64,000 bases of DNA. Origin: Misgurnus anguillicaudatus. Its lineage: Eukaryota; Chordata; Actinopteri; Cypriniformes; Cobitidae. Location of the stretch: the NCBI RefSeq assembly GCF_027580225.2, contig NC_073354.2, forward strand, positions 32,776,501 to 32,840,500, in the 5' to 3' direction. The notes under the pieces were generated by a model. The model was not told where the DNA came from, made no database searches, and worked only from the letters and a program-made list of their open reading frames with translations. Made by a program: the position numbers and the translations under genes. This document shows positions 33,689 through 43,826 of this stretch, piece after piece (the stretch's first letter is position 1; each line of letters starts with the position of its first letter).

Positions 33689-34404
33689 TAGGCTTGCCGC
33701 GATGGTCGGTGAAACGGTGATAACCGGTGCTTCAGCCTCTCACTGGTTAGATCACTTGCCCACCGTGACACTGTCTTTCACTGTCGTGTTGATATTTTCG
33801 TGTAATTAAATCATTTAGTTTCGTTAGAGAGAGCAAACACTTACAACTGAATGTGTCTGCAGACTGAACTTAGCGGAGCTGAACGCGCGTCACGTCACAG
33901 AGCAGCAGGTGTCAGATTTCATTTATTCCTGTCAGAGTGTGCGAGGCAAGCTGACTGACCAGACGAAGGCAGAAGCCGCGTGCCTACTCGTTTTTGTTAT
34001 AATATCCATATATGATGTTTAATATAACCGAGATCGTTTTGTTCTTGTGTTTTTCATCAAGAAAAATAATAAACCCATCATTGATCATTCAAGCAGCGCT
34101 TTATGGAGAAGTAGCCGGTTGCTCTGCTTGGGACTGGCGGGTTCTGTGCGAATTACCTGGGCACATTAACTTAAGCACTTAAATAAACCAGCTGTTGCAC
34201 TCGCATTGCACACAAATTCATACGCGATTTAACGCAGCGTACGCAAGCACTGCATTTAAACAGTTGCGTAATTCAAAAGTGAAAGTAAAATGTGCACGTC
34301 TGCATGCGCATTTATAAGCCCCTCCCACCCGGTGAAACCGCGATCACCGGGTTTGGGACGCGCCGATTAACCGGTGAGAAAATTCTGTCACCGCGGCAAC
34401 CCTA
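33689..34404. mobile_element. hAT-like MITE, TAGGCTTGCCGCGATG family, copy 2
   Basis: Ends TAGGCTTGCCGCGATGGTCG and CACCGCGGCAACCCTA. The TSD ATATATAG is perfect (33681-33688, 34405-34412). Same family, orientation and nearly the same length as 23953-24666. Both copies sit inside other hAT-like elements. Confidence 0.92.
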
Positions 34405-34699
34405 ATATATAGCTTAATTGTCCACAATTTAGGATACAGTATTAACAAAATTGTTATATCATCTAATCATGCACAAACTGAATTTGACTTGACGTTAAGC
34501 ACATTATTGAGACCATCTCTGAGGAAAGCTGTGTGAGATTTTGATACAGCAAGAGAGAAGACAATAATGACATGCTTTTCATTTTCTTGGCAAAAAAGGA
34601 GTGTGTATTGCTATCTCTACAGGAACTTATGTGCCTTTTTAGCACACAAAGATTAAACTGAAGATTTAACTTGCATTTATCAAACTTCAGTGTCGCTTT

Positions 34700-34993
34700 A
34701 AGCCTTGTTTATACTCAACGCGTCCAGGTTGAGGGTGCGTGTGGCAAAAATGATGTCAACGCGTAGTGGGCAGTAGAGCGTGTTGAGTGCGCGAGACCCC
34801 ATTTCGCTTGGCGGTGTGCACATCAAATTATTTTACTTTGTGTGCTGCTCCGCAACCCAAGAAGCACGAGTTCCAGGCAAATCTAGCCGAGCATGATGAC
34901 TCAACACGCCGGCACCCAGTCTGTGTGTCGAGTATAAACACCTCCCCAAACGGAGGCTCACGCTGTGGAGCTAGACGAAAGTATACAAGGCTT
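34700..34993. mobile_element. possible MITE, AAGCCTTGT ends
   Basis: AAGCCTTGTTTATACTCAAC and GTATACAAGGCTT are imperfectly inverted, and GAGTATAAAC phrases recur inside. No TSD. It may be an insertion in the surrounding hAT or part of it. Confidence 0.4.
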
Positions 34994-35329
34994 CAGGTAA
35001 CATACGGGGACGAGGCTACATTGCGCATGTGGCGAAGCACACTCTGAACAAGACAAGCGAACCGAGCGGTTTGGATGTTTTTTCATGTACCGTGCCACCC
35101 CTACTTTTTAGTGACTTGATATTCATGGTACCCTCAGTTGTAGAAACATGGCATACGAGTAGACAAATGCAGAAGTGGTGATTGTACGGCATCTAACAAG
35201 CAGCTGTTGCGCCTTGCAGCTGATTCAGTATGATGACATGAAATATGTGATAAAACTGCACATAAAAACATTAATTCATCATGCATGAACATGATTAGTG
35301 AGTTTCAAACATTTCTGGATGGTGAAAAC

Positions 35330-35748
35330 TAGGGCTGTGTATCGCCAGCAATTTCCCGATACGATACGTATCACTATACAAGGGTCCCGATAAAATGCGC
35401 ATCACGATACAATACTAATTTGAATTACATTTTTTTTTGTTCAGAATTTAGTAACATTATTATTATTATTATCTGTTTATTGTACATTGAATAAGCAGTG
35501 TTGTAACAGTTGTGTGTGAGAGAGCGAGTACGCGGCTCGCTATGCAGACACACGTGCGCCAGCGAGACAGACACGCAAAGTGAAAGTATACCCCGCTACC
35601 TTTAACTCTACGTACTCCATGCGTCCTTTCCATATGGATCACGGATCAACAGCGATTCCTCACATTACTTTCAAAACTGCATCCGAATCGATACGGAAGT
35701 GCATCGAGGACGATGTATCGTCGTATCGATATTTTGAACACGGCACTA
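35330..35748. mobile_element. hAT-like MITE, TAGGGCTGTGTATCG terminus
   Basis: Ends TAGGGCTGTGTATCG and CGATATTTTGAACACGGCACTA are imperfectly inverted. TSD GTGAAAAC (35322-35329) against GTGAAACC (35749-35756), one mismatch. An (ATT)n run lies inside at 35457-35471. Confidence 0.8.
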
Positions 35749-35755
35749 GTGAAAC

Positions 35756-36270
35756 CTAGCCTGGCTCCGCCCTCCTACGTGCTTCCGCTTAATTTTCATT
35801 TCGCTTCAGTACTACGTCTGGGACTGCTCTGTACAGTTTCGTTTTCTCCTGCAAAAATCTGCAGGACCAATCAGCGAACAGATGGGCGTGGCTAAGAACG
35901 ATGACGTTGAGGTCGTGCGTCAGTTTGAGTTGTAGTTCAGTAATGGCAGCGGAGAGAGACGTGAGAAAATCTATTCGGTCCGTTGTTGCAAAACTGGCGA
36001 ATATACAGAAGTTAAAGCTGGGGCAAGAACCAGGTTTGCTACGTTTTGTTTGTCTGATTATTCTAACTTGTTGTTTCCGGACAGTTTCTGTGCATGACCA
36101 AACGTTAGCGATTTGGTTATGGCAGATTCAGAGTGACTCTGGGCAGATCCAATAGTTTTAAACTTCAACAGAGGACCCTCCTTAACGGAAGTAACGGTTT
36201 GCAATGGAGCGTGGCCAGGCTCTCTGTACAAATGAAATGAATGTACGCGAGTCTGGTAGGACCAGGCTAG
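35756..36270. mobile_element. DNA transposon with CTAGCCTGG ends beside the previous hAT
   Basis: Ends CTAGCCTGGCTCCGCCC and GGACCAGGCTAG are inverted. Flanks GTGAAAC (35749-35755) and GTGAAAA (36271-36277) form the TSD. It uses the same target word as the hAT at 35330. It carries a short coding remnant from 35943. Confidence 0.7.
35943..36050 (+). pseudogene. possible N-terminal fragment of a RecQ-like helicase
   Basis: From an ATG at 35943 the frame reads MAAERDVRKSIRSVVAKLAN and then IQKLKLGQEPGLLRFVC. The L-K-x2-Q-E spacing before a hydrophobic F-V stretch resembles the Q-motif region just before Walker A in RecQ-type SF2 helicases, which are multiplied in fish repeats. Walker A itself is absent and the frame then loses any resemblance. 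This could be a captured first exon or chance; the call rests on about 35 residues. Confidence 0.3.
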
Positions 36271-36375
36271 GTGAAAACAACATCTCCCACCATTCCACTC
36301 TCCTTCATAAAGCCATCAAGCTTCATCTTTGTTATTGGGAAATAGCGACCTTTTGTGGTGACTATCCTACATATT

Positions 36376-37456
36376 TAGGGCCGTATAAAATCCGTTTTAT
36401 TTTTTCTCAAATTCCGTTTTATTTTTTCCCAAATTCCGTTTTCTCCGTTTTAATTTTTGTAAATTCCGTTTTATCCGTTTTAATTTTTGGCAATTATATT
36501 TTTTACCCTTTACTTTTATTTTAGTCATAAAAAGAGTGTGCCTTTAATGTTAATGATTAAAATGTAAATGATTTGGGGGAAAAACTGGATAACAGGATTA
36601 CTTAATGACTATAAAAGATGCATTTACACACGCACATACACACAACTCAATTCAATGCATTGTTTTTTAGTGTTGTTGCAGGAGGCTACAACAAGGTGTC
36701 AACGCAGTGGTGCCTTCAGAAGTGCCTTAAACACATCAATCCAGCGGAACGCGATCCATATTTTATACACAATCGCTTGAAATGCATATAACTTTACAAA
36801 CATACACATGATAGTGATCTGACTTAGGACAGCATGAGCACGCAGCTCTTTGCACGTGCGAGCGAAAGAGAGACAGAGAGCGACGCCATGATGCAGATGA
36901 TTATATTTTAAATGCGAGGGATAGTTAGTTTGCCTCAGCTCGCTTGAAATGCATAAAACTGAACAAATACATGAGGATTTGTGTTCGCACTTCGGACAGA
37001 TGCGTGAGCGCGTGACCGTGAGAGGTACAGTGAGACAGACATGGATGAGAGAGTGCATGTATCTTTGCGCTCACCGTGAACAGAGTGTTGACTAAACTTC
37101 CAAAATAACAGTTCTCCGGTCACATAAAAGTCATGTGAGACCTGCTCGGAACTAAGCCCTTTCGTCGAATTTCTTAATTTTTTCGCTGACGAAAGCAGAG
37201 TCGTGGAGAGCCGCTTCGCCATGGTTTCAGTGTTTTGGAGGAGGTCTGAAACGACGGGAGGGGGCGTGTCGCCCAGATTTACTTCCCCCGGTCTGCATTT
37301 TCCCCAGACATACGTTCGTCTCCCACACAAAAACATAATTTTATTCAAAATATGTAAAATTCCGCAAAATTCCGCGTTAATACTAGATTCCGTGTTAATT
37401 AGCCAATTCCGCGATTCCGTCCGCGATTCCGTGATCGCGGATATTATAGGGCCCTA
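36376..37456. mobile_element. hAT-like element, TAGGGCCGTATAAAATCCG terminus
   Basis: Ends TAGGGCCGTATAAAATCCG and CGGATATTATAGGGCCCTA. The flanking CATATT (6 bp) is duplicated; TACATATT (8 bp) is also shared if the last TA is counted as target. TCCGTTTTATTTTT-type repeats lie next to the left end. It interrupts the last 20 bp of the TTAA host. It is 1081 bp; ORFs of up to 137 codons show no known domain. Confidence 0.8.
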
Positions 37457-37672
37457 CATATTGTGGCTTTAAACAGCATTTCATAGCAGGTAGTTAATAA
37501 ACTACAACTTTTTGGGTTTGTTTTTCCTTCATGTAGGTGGATTAATCATTGAACAGGTCATTGCAGCTGGGTCTCAGTAACAAAACTGAACTGTTCTTGT
37601 CTGGAATTCCATGGGTAGTGAAGTTAATGTGAATTTGCTATGAATGTCATCTGATTTTGACTGAGTCCTTAA

Positions 37673-38576
37673 AGGAATATTCCATTTTCAAAAATCCAGA
37701 TAATTTACTCACCACCATGTCATCCAAAATGTTGATGTCTTTCTTTGTTCAGTTGAGAAGAAATTATGTTTTTTGAGGAAAACATTCCAGGATTTTTCTC
37801 ATTTCAATGGACTTTAATAAAGCCCAACATTTAATACTTAACTCAACACTTAACAGTTTTTTTCAACTGAGTTTCAAAGGTCTATAAACGATCCCAAACG
37901 AGTCATAAGGGTCTTATCTAGCGAAACGATTGTCATTTTTGACAAGAAAAATAAAAAAATATGCTCTTTTAAACCACAACTTTTCGTCTAGGTCCGGTCC
38001 AGCGCGGCCTAACGTAAATGCGTAGTGATGTAGGGAGGCCACGTGTTACATATATAAAACGCACATTTGCGGACCATTGTACACAATAAACTGACACAAA
38101 GACATTAATTAATATCATTCGACAACCAACAATGTTGGAACAGTCCTTTTTCTCAACACTTGTAAACACTGGAGCGGAGTTTCGCGTTTGTCTTCTGTGA
38201 CCTCTTGACATCATGACGTATTGTGTGGGGTCACGCTATCGCATCACGACCGGATTTAGACAAGAAGTTGTGGTTTAAAAGTGGATATTTGTTATTTTTC
38301 TTGTCAAAAATGACAATCGTTTCGCTAGATAAGACCCTTATGCCTTGTTTGGGATCGTTTATAGTCCTTTGAAACTCCGTTGAAAAAAAACTGTTAAGTG
38401 TTAAGTATTAAATGTTGGGCTCTATTAAAGTCCATTAAAATGAGAAAAATCCTGGAATGTTTTCCTCAAAAACCATAATTTCTTCTCGACTGAACAAAGA
38501 AAGACATCAACATTTTGGATGACATGGTGGTGAGTAAATTATCTGGATTTTTCTTTTAAGAAAATGGAATATTCCT
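37673..38576. mobile_element. TTAA-flanked foldback element (904 bp)
   Basis: Ends AGGAATATTCCATTTTC and GAAAATGGAATATTCCT with TTAA outside (37669-37672, 38577-38580). Arms of about 300 bp are inverted, for example CTAGCGAAACGATTGTCATT near 37919 against its partner near 38317, with a loop of about 280 bp. It lies in an intron, so the pre-mRNA would contain a long hairpin. Confidence 0.88.
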
Positions 38577-38580
38577 TTAA

Positions 38581-39471
38581 TGAATGATATCTCTTAGTTG
38601 TTTACAATAGTATGGTGCATTTTTTTGATTTTGTGAGCAGCTTGCATTCATTGCATCGCTTGCAATGCATCCCCACAAATCGCTGGTTGATGTTCACACC
38701 GACAAGGGAAAATTACAGCGAATGCAAGTGGCCACTGAACGTGCATGCAGACTTTGGCATTAATGTCAGATCGTGAACACGAGAACTATAAATGGGGAGG
38801 AGTATTATTTATTTATAATTTTTTTATTTAGCCCGGACAGGTCTTAAAAAATACTGTCTGGCACTTTATGTGTAGAAAGCTGACAGAGCGCTACTTCAGA
38901 AGTTCATAATTGGTCCCTCTCGACTTTTGGTGAGAAGAGGTTGTTTTTTTGTAATTCACAAGCAGTGAGATTGCAGGAGGGTTTAAAGAACTGAGCTGTA
39001 AACCGAGGCAGATGCTTCATAGCTGGAGTGAATTTATTTTAGCTTATTTTAGCTTTCCAGATAGAAAGCAAGTAATCGACGGCTTATTTTAGATACTTGT
39101 CCTTTTGTAACAGTAGGCACTCGGCGTAATAACTGGATCTAAAGAGATTACTGCTGGCTTCATGGGTTTGTCTAATGGCTATTCCAGCTGTCTGAAAACG
39201 GTCTAGGGTAGTTTCTGCTAGAAAAGGCGTTCTTGGGTCTTTGAATTGCTCACCTGCCATTGCCCATAACTTCAGATGAGATGTGCAGTCTTGTGCTGTA
39301 AATTATCTCCTGATTGACAGTTCCTTAGCCACAGTGATCATTATTGTTCCCCATGTTTCTTCTTCTGGGACACTTATAGCCCTTTTCTATTGTATAATAT
39401 TTATTATTGACTAATAAGTGTTGTAAATGTATTGTTTGTTTCTTCATGTTTTGCAATTACCGTAATGAATA
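38581..39471. other. afdn: afdn intron 1, unassigned
   Basis: No element recognised; a CpG-containing patch at 38640-38770 may be an old repeat. Confidence 0.45.
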
Positions 39472-39475
39472 TTAA

Positions 39476-40023
39476 AGAGCACCTATTTCATTGCTAAAAA
39501 ACAGTGTTATTTTGTGTATTTGGTATAATACGATGTGTTTGCGTGGTTTATGGTTAAAAAACACGTTATTTTCACATAACGTACATTTTTGTAGCTTCAT
39601 ATTTCACTCTCTTCCTGAAACACACGGATTTGAAAATCTTTGTCTCCTGGTTGGTCAGCTAATCTGTACTTTGTGATTGGCCTGAATACCTCTGACGTCA
39701 GCCGGAAATGTGACGCTCCTTACCATGTTTGAAAGATTCGCTCAGAATGCAATGCTAACAGGATTTAACTTACAGGCTGAGAGTCCAAGTGGGAGAAATA
39801 ATGATAATGTCGTTCTTGTCTACATCACCAATCCCAGGAAGTAAACTGTTGCCTACAATCCGTGTGTTTGTTGTAGTCCAAGAAAAGAGATTCAATTTGG
39901 AGACGATAACTTGCGTCATTGTTTACTTTAGGGTATGTACCTTTTGCATACTGTTAACATGTACTAATACACACCTACTCACCGAACGAAATTTAAAAAC
40001 GTGAATTGGAAAATAGGTCCTCT
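39476..40023 (+). mobile_element. TTAA element, AGAGCACCTATTTC terminus, complete copy
   Basis: Starts AGAGCACCTATTTCATT and ends AAAATAGGTCCTCT, with TTAA outside (39472-39475, 40024-40027). It is homologous to the reversed copy at 14561-14951. An ORF at 39789-40004 shares the peptide PIPGSKLLPTIRVFVVVQ with the other copy, but no known transposase is encoded. Confidence 0.82.
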
Positions 40024-40199
40024 TTAAAGTGTTAATAATTTAATCTTATTATGAAATCTTATTAAGAAAGTTTTTGTATTATTGTATTAATAGTTGACTT
40101 TTTAGTTTATTAGTTGAACTACAAACCAATTATCACAAACCAATAAAATAATCAAACTTTTTTTGAAAGTAACACACCAAAATTGGATGAAAATAAAAC

Positions 40200-40399
40200 A
40201 AAACTAAGCTTAAATGTTCTTTATTTTGTTATACTTCGAAATTGAAATCTGAAAGCGGAGTGCCGTTTATTTTCGGTTTATATTTTTGGCCATTTTTTAT
40301 TTTTATTAGGTATACACTGAAATTTCAACCTCTGAAACCTTCGTCTGAAATCAGTTTTCGACCGAAGATTTTCAGTGACAAAATATCAGTGCATCCCTA
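40200..40399. mobile_element. hAT-like right-end fragment
   Basis: Ends ATCAGTGCATCCCTA, the inverted form of a TAGGGATGCACTGAT terminus. The left end is not recognisable, so the start is approximate. Confidence 0.5.
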
Positions 40400-42067
40400 A
40401 TAATACGTTTTCTGGTCTACTTTTGTTTTGCATTGCTGTACCAACCTAGATCCGAAGGTTTAATGGACTTTGCAGAGCTTATATTTCAGGCCCTTGAACA
40501 GCTTTAGATGAAACTGAAAACTGGGCAAAATTTCTGTGGAAAAGAAGTATTAGACATCCAAGATCCAACTGGGCTTACCTTGTCTTGAACAATAAATCTC
40601 TACTCGCTACTGTATGACCGAAATTCCCTTCTATGGTTTTTTCTGATATCTTACCTGCTGCATGAGGTGATTGACATGTGGTCAGTTTGGGTTTTATGAA
40701 CTTTATGATACTTTATTGATTCAAGTAGTAGTAATATTTGATTTTTTAAAAAGTTTTTTTTTTTTTAGAAATTTAGTGTATTATCACTGTGCACAAAGCT
40801 TTTGTGATGCATTTCAGTGCTTCTATTTATCATGCCAATCTGTTGGGAAAGAGCTTTGCACATTTAAGTAATGCATTAATGTTTTCTGCATTAATCTTTA
40901 GGGAAGGAACGGCATTGTTACCATTGAGTCGTTACAGTGTTTGCCATACTCCAAATTATCATAAAAAAAAACGTGAATTAGGCTGTGCACAGGAATTATT
41001 TTTTGCATGATCAAAGTTTTTCATTGTGCACATTAACTTCCTAGACTTCCAGTGGTTTTGTCTCTGAATGCTTGTCGAGGGTCTTGAGCTCTCATTCTTT
41101 CTTAACATATTATCAGATGAAAATTTTGGCTTGTATCTGCTTTTCTGCATGTGCTTCCTCTCAGCATGTAGTCGTCTCTCTGAAAGCAATTACAAGTTTG
41201 GGTTCCTTCAGGTCTCGGTTGGTACATTCCTTCGAGGTCTGGTCTCAGCCTGGTACGAGGAGGGGATAAGCTTTACTCTTCATCCCTCGATTAGACGCAG
41301 ACATTACTTCAGCTTGAAAAGGGCAGAAAAATTCTCTTTGGTTTTCAAAGCCCTTGTTGTCTTTAGTTTTTTGGGTCAGCGATGAATCTAGCCTGCAAAA
41401 GTGTCATGTATGTAATTTAATCCTGATGTTTATAAAAACAGAAATTATACGCTGAGCAACCTTAATAAAAATCAACAGTGGTATGTAGTGCTTGTGTGAA
41501 AGATTGTGCCACTGGATCCTGAAACTATTTTTTGTAATCTGCTAGAGCTTTAAACACTGGATGGTTTCTGTTTTTCAGGTTTTTGACATGGCAATCAGAT
41601 GTAGTAATCCGACTGTGACTAAGTATTTGTGTTTTCCACTCTGGTGTGAAATTCAAAACTCTGCAACGTACTGATATAGAGATGAAATCGGTGCATACAG
41701 TTGAATTTAAACACCCTTTATTCACAAACCTCTACACTTTCTCCACCTGTTATGTTTTTATTTGTAAAATGACTCTACTGAACTGCCAATATATTGGCCA
41801 AATAGACTAATAGATCAGTTGGCTATTTGCATACTGGGAATAAATTGAAAGATAAATAAGTGCTCATTCCATCTACTATCCCCAGAACCAAAATTTGGTT
41901 TTTAGTGTTGGGCGATCTGCCCCATTTTGAGATTGTCCTATGAGATCACAAAATATGATTGTATTTGGGGGCGGGGCAATGGTTTACTCATTCATTTATT
42001 AGTTTATTTTTTACTCATTTGTGACAAGTCACTTGATTGGTGGACAAAAATGAAGCTGACTTATTCT
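40400..42067. other. afdn: afdn intron 1, mostly unique sequence
   Basis: A hAT-like left end, TAGTGTTGGGCGATCTGCCC, stands alone at 41903 without a partner. ORFs near 41068-41385 match nothing I know. Confidence 0.45.
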
Positions 42068-42466
42068 AATGCTGAGTTCACACCAGCCACGGTAAAGGTG
42101 TCAAGTGCGAGTAATTTCAATGTTAAATCAATGTAAAGACGCGTTGACGTTCGTCTGGAGGTCTTGTGGCACGAATGAGGCGTTTAGAGCAGTGTGGTAG
42201 ACGAGAGTTGAAAAATGTGAACTTTGGCGGAACAACTTGCCGCGTTAACCAATTAGGAACTTGACCTGTTAGTCACGTGATTACAGGAAGCGACTCCCAA
42301 GCCCCTCCAATGATGTGAATTTCTGCGTGAATGTCTCGATGACTAGAATTTCATGCGCGGCTTTCACGCAAGAATGAAGCGAGTACAAAAATTTTCAAGT
42401 GTCCAACTACGCACGTTAGACGCGAAATTGACGCTTCAAACGCGACTGGTGTGAACCCAAAATTAG
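42068..42466. mobile_element. Harbinger-like MITE, complete copy
   Basis: Left TAATGCTGAGTTCACACCAG mirrors right CTGGTGTGAACCCAAAATTA. The interior shares GACGCGTTGACG, GAAAAATGTGAACTTTGG and GCGTTAACCAATTAGGA with the other copies. It is 399 bp and non-coding. Confidence 0.8.
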
Positions 42467-42660
42467 GGCAACACTGCCATGACAGCAACTTGTGCTTTTA
42501 GAAATTGCACAAACATGTTGCTCCTTGAACATACCTGAGCTGTTACAATAATAATAAAATAAAATAAAAATGGACTAACACAAAAAATACACATGTATGC
42601 TTTACATCTGCCAAATATATAGAAGCCTCTCTTGAAGGGATCAAAAAGTTAGTATATGAG

Positions 42661-42868
42661 TACACTCTCAGAAATAAAGGTACAAAAGTTATCACTGGCC
42701 AGTACTCTTTCTAAAAGGTACACCTTTGTACCCAAAAAGTGCATATTAGTACTTCAAAAGTACATATTGGCAGTTCAAAGATACATATTTGTACCTAAAT
42801 GGTACATATTAGGAGCTTTTATAAAGGGTACTGCCCCAGTGACAGCTTTGTACTTTTATATTTGACAT
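42661..42868. mobile_element. MITE with inverted GTACAAAAG and TCACTGG arms
   Basis: ACTCTCAGAAATAAAGGTAC at the left and CCCCAGTGACAGCTTTGTAC at the right; the GTACAAA/CACTGG blocks are inverted. The interior is degenerate GTACATATT repeats. This is a dispersed cyprinid repeat type. Confidence 0.6.
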
Positions 42869-43504
42869 CATGTGTTTTCTCTTATCGGATAGCTATATCT
42901 CATTTGTTAAAACTGTTCCATTTACATTTGGGCCACATACATGCGTCTTGTGAAAACGGAAAATGCTTCTTCTACTCCTGCGCAAAATGCAAATACACCA
43001 TTCATTACTTCGCCTTAAAAAATGTAAGACGATGTTTATGCAACAAAAGGCGGCACTTACTGTATGTTGTACTGTATGTTGGGCCGAGCACGTGCATCTC
43101 CCTGCTCGGCATGAGCTGGAGCGCGCAGTAAAAAGCAGCATGAGAGTGACGGCGCGATGATTTTACGTACAGGTCCTTGACAGGGAAAAGCGTTCACACA
43201 ACTCTCTCTCAAAGTTTTATTTCTTTGTTTAATATCATTGGAGTTTGTCATTGGAGTTTTTTATTCATTCTAGAAACTTTTTTTACCCGCTGTCGTCGCT
43301 CCATAAAGCATAAGCGTGTCATCTTTGTTTGTTTACCTCTTTGCCGGCTAACTTCCAGGTGACGCGCTTACGGTTGGGATGAGTAAAACACTGACATGTG
43401 GTTTTCTCTACCTTTGCTGTTTCTTTTCTCCGCCACCCTGTCTTTTCTCCGCCCTGTCTATGAGGCGCCGAACTCTGCAAGCAACAGTGCGCGAGAGAGA
43501 CCGA

Positions 43505-43614
43505 CGCTACGTCCCAAAACGCATACTTCCGTACTATATAGTAGGCAAAAAGCACTACTACTCGTACTCTTTGCCTACTATATAGTATAGAAATAGGCGG
43601 TTTGGGACCCAGCG
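43505..43614. mobile_element. palindromic MITE, CGTCCCAAAACGC ends
   Basis: Left CTACGTCCCAAAACGCATAC mirrors right TAGGCGGTTTGGGACCCAGC, with ACTATATAGTAGGCAAA and TTTGCCTACTATATAGT facing each other. Related to 11315-11406. It appears inserted in a hAT fragment. Confidence 0.75.
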
Positions 43615-43639
43615 TGAGTGTGTTCACTCCGCTCCACGC

Positions 43640-43779
43640 TTAACTGAAGTTTTTCTTATTTCTTTTTTAATTTAAACGTCTCTGCGTCACGCGGCACGAC
43701 GAATCGATTATGAAATTCGTTGCCAACTCTTTTAGTAATCGATTTTTATCAATTAAATCGATTCATTGTTGCAGCCCTA
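43640..43779 (-). mobile_element. hAT fragment, TAGGGCTGCAACAATGAATC terminus on minus strand
   Basis: Only the terminus reading (minus strand) TAGGGCTGCAACAATGAATC, followed by ATCGATT-rich sequence, is present. The partner end was not found. The extent past 43640 is uncertain. Confidence 0.6.
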
Positions 43780-43826
43780 GTATGTAATCTACTTACGTGT
43801 TGAATTCGCGTTTGGTGTGTACGCTC
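43780..43826 (-). mobile_element. Harbinger-like terminus, inverted match to 23140
   Basis: GTTGAATTCGCGTTTGGTGT and surrounding bases are the reverse complement of the start of the element at 23140 over about 47 bp with few differences. The rest of that element is missing. Confidence 0.6.

Larger units (their letters stand above)
33553..35103. mobile_element. hAT-like element, TAGGGGTGGCACGG terminus
   Basis: Ends TAGGGGTGGCACGGTTCAC and GTACCGTGCCACCCCTA. The TSD CTTTTTAG is perfect (33545-33552, 35104-35111). It contains a complete younger hAT (33689-34404) and possibly another element (34700-34993). Own length is about 540-835 bp. Confidence 0.9.
33371..37468. mobile_element. 4.1-kb TTAA element nest, AGCCACAATATG ends
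   Basis: Starts AGCCACAATATGTAAG and ends CTACATATTGTGGCT, with TTAA outside both ends (33367-33370, 37469-37472). The host element's own sequence is about 33371-33552, 35104-35329, 36271-36375 and the last 12-15 bases, roughly 525 bp in all. Everything else is four directly inserted elements, one of which contains further insertions. Confidence 0.85.

Noticed and set aside
36935..37348. 137-codon minus-strand ORF, the longest in the window
   Set aside because: It lies wholly inside a hAT-like element (36376-37456) and matches no transposase feature that I can see.
41068..41385. 105-codon ORF in the intron
   Set aside because: No recognisable domain, no Kozak or splice context, and length within chance for this amount of DNA.
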